Origin: Henricia sp. BOLD:AAB3569
Taxonomy: Eukaryota; Echinodermata; Asteroidea; Spinulosida; Echinasteridae
DNA length: 64,000 bases
Direction: 5' to 3'
Assembly (NCBI GenBank): GCA_037783545.1
Contig: JBBELK010000818.1
Coordinates: 310,001 to 374,000 of the forward strand
Below, piece after piece: positions 63,601 to 64,000 of this stretch (positions within the stretch are counted from its first letter, which is position 1; the number at the start of each line of letters is the position of its first letter). The notes under the pieces were generated by a model. It had not been told where the DNA came from. It worked only from the letters and a program-made list of their open reading frames with translations, and ran no database searches. Position numbers and translations under genes: made by a program.

Positions 63601-64000
63601 CCTGACTGCTCTCACGCAAACCGTGGCTGTCTGTACACACCTCTTTGGGGTACTCCCGAGTTGTGCGCATGCTCAGTCATTCGGACTGTCGTTAACGCAC
63701 CGCAGTTTGGCTCGGCAATTTGGTCAAAGTGTGGTCCAAACGTCGGCAAATTTGGAGGTCGAAAAATGTTCCGACGAACTTCAAATTTTGCATGCCCTAA
63801 ACTCTCTATATTGCGCACTTGTCATAAAAAATTGACAGACTTTCGCCGGGAAATGGCAGAGAAATTTCAAAGTTTAGAAAAAACTGGGTTGAGGCTTCCT
63901 GACTGCTCTCACGCAAACCGTGGCTGTCTGTACACACCTCTTTGGGGTACTCCTGAGTTGTGCGCATACTCAGTCATTCGGACTGTCGTTAACGCACCGC

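Larger units (their letters stand above)
39489..64000. repeat. 297-bp satellite array, second segment
   Basis: There are 82 complete monomers and a final partial one, same orientation and register convention as the first segment. Six units are 274 bp because of a 23-bp deletion. Single-base insertions, mostly A7 tracts or an extra A before CTGGG, occur near 40549, 43763, 44952, 52630, 54386, 55283, 57645, 62094, 62392 and 63579, with a 1-bp loss near 62575. The monomers are most diverse at 40.5-47.7 kb and near consensus after 58.8 kb. Stop codons in the longest forward frame arise by point change at 54930 (CGA to TGA), 55609 (GAG to TAG), 59909 (CGA to TGA) and 61269 (TGG to TAG). No other gene or element is visible in this stretch. 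Confidence 0.96.

Noticed and set aside
49..64000. CRISPR array
   Set aside because: The repeats are 297 bp and contiguous, with no unique spacers.

Overview
The window is almost entirely one satellite DNA array. A 297-bp monomer is repeated head to tail on one strand from about position 49 to the end. Counting in the register of a short phase mark (the CAATTTGG at 51), 129 monomers lie between 51 and 38763. A further 82 complete monomers plus a partial one lie between 39491 and 64000. I see no protein-coding gene I would defend, and no rRNA, tRNA or CRISPR array. The organism is a eukaryote. An animal is likely but unproven: the inference rests on a SINE-like insert that carries a sequence block familiar from animal retroposons. 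I cannot name the species.

Layout. Positions 1-48 are the tail end of a non-satellite insert. Positions 49-36210 are satellite, with a hexameric higher-order repeat at 2.5-6.8 kb, small frame-breaking indels at 10.8-20.4 kb, and an extremely homogeneous core at about 20.5-28.7 kb. From about 29 kb the monomers become more variable. At 36211-36396 a 186-bp SINE-like element sits inside a monomer, flanked by a 10-11 bp target duplication. The element plus two monomers (790 bp) is then repeated once (37001-37790). At 38764-39490 a 727-bp non-satellite insert interrupts one monomer cleanly. It contains a short direct duplication of satellite sequence, a possible scrap of retroelement protease, a 67-bp minisatellite and a perfect 11-bp-arm palindrome. 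The last 48 bases of this insert before the array resumes (39441-39488) are identical to positions 1-48, and both join the satellite at the same base of the monomer. Positions 39489-64000 are satellite again. That stretch has a 2.65-2.95 kb higher-order organisation at 46-56 kb, six copies of a 23-bp deletion that produce 274-bp monomers, a 571-bp dimeric repeat at 56-57.7 kb, and a return to near-consensus monomers after 58 kb.

Interpretation. Because 297 is 99 x 3 and one forward frame of the monomer lacks stops, the array spells very long open frames (up to 1,853 codons). Single-base indels, scattered stop codons, and a mixture of silent and replacement changes argue that these are by-products of repeat length. 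What is informative here is the evolutionary record. Shared variants trace local block duplications, long-range exchange between monomers more than 20 kb apart, and the spread of single events (a deletion, a SINE insertion, the 727-bp insert) by array amplification.
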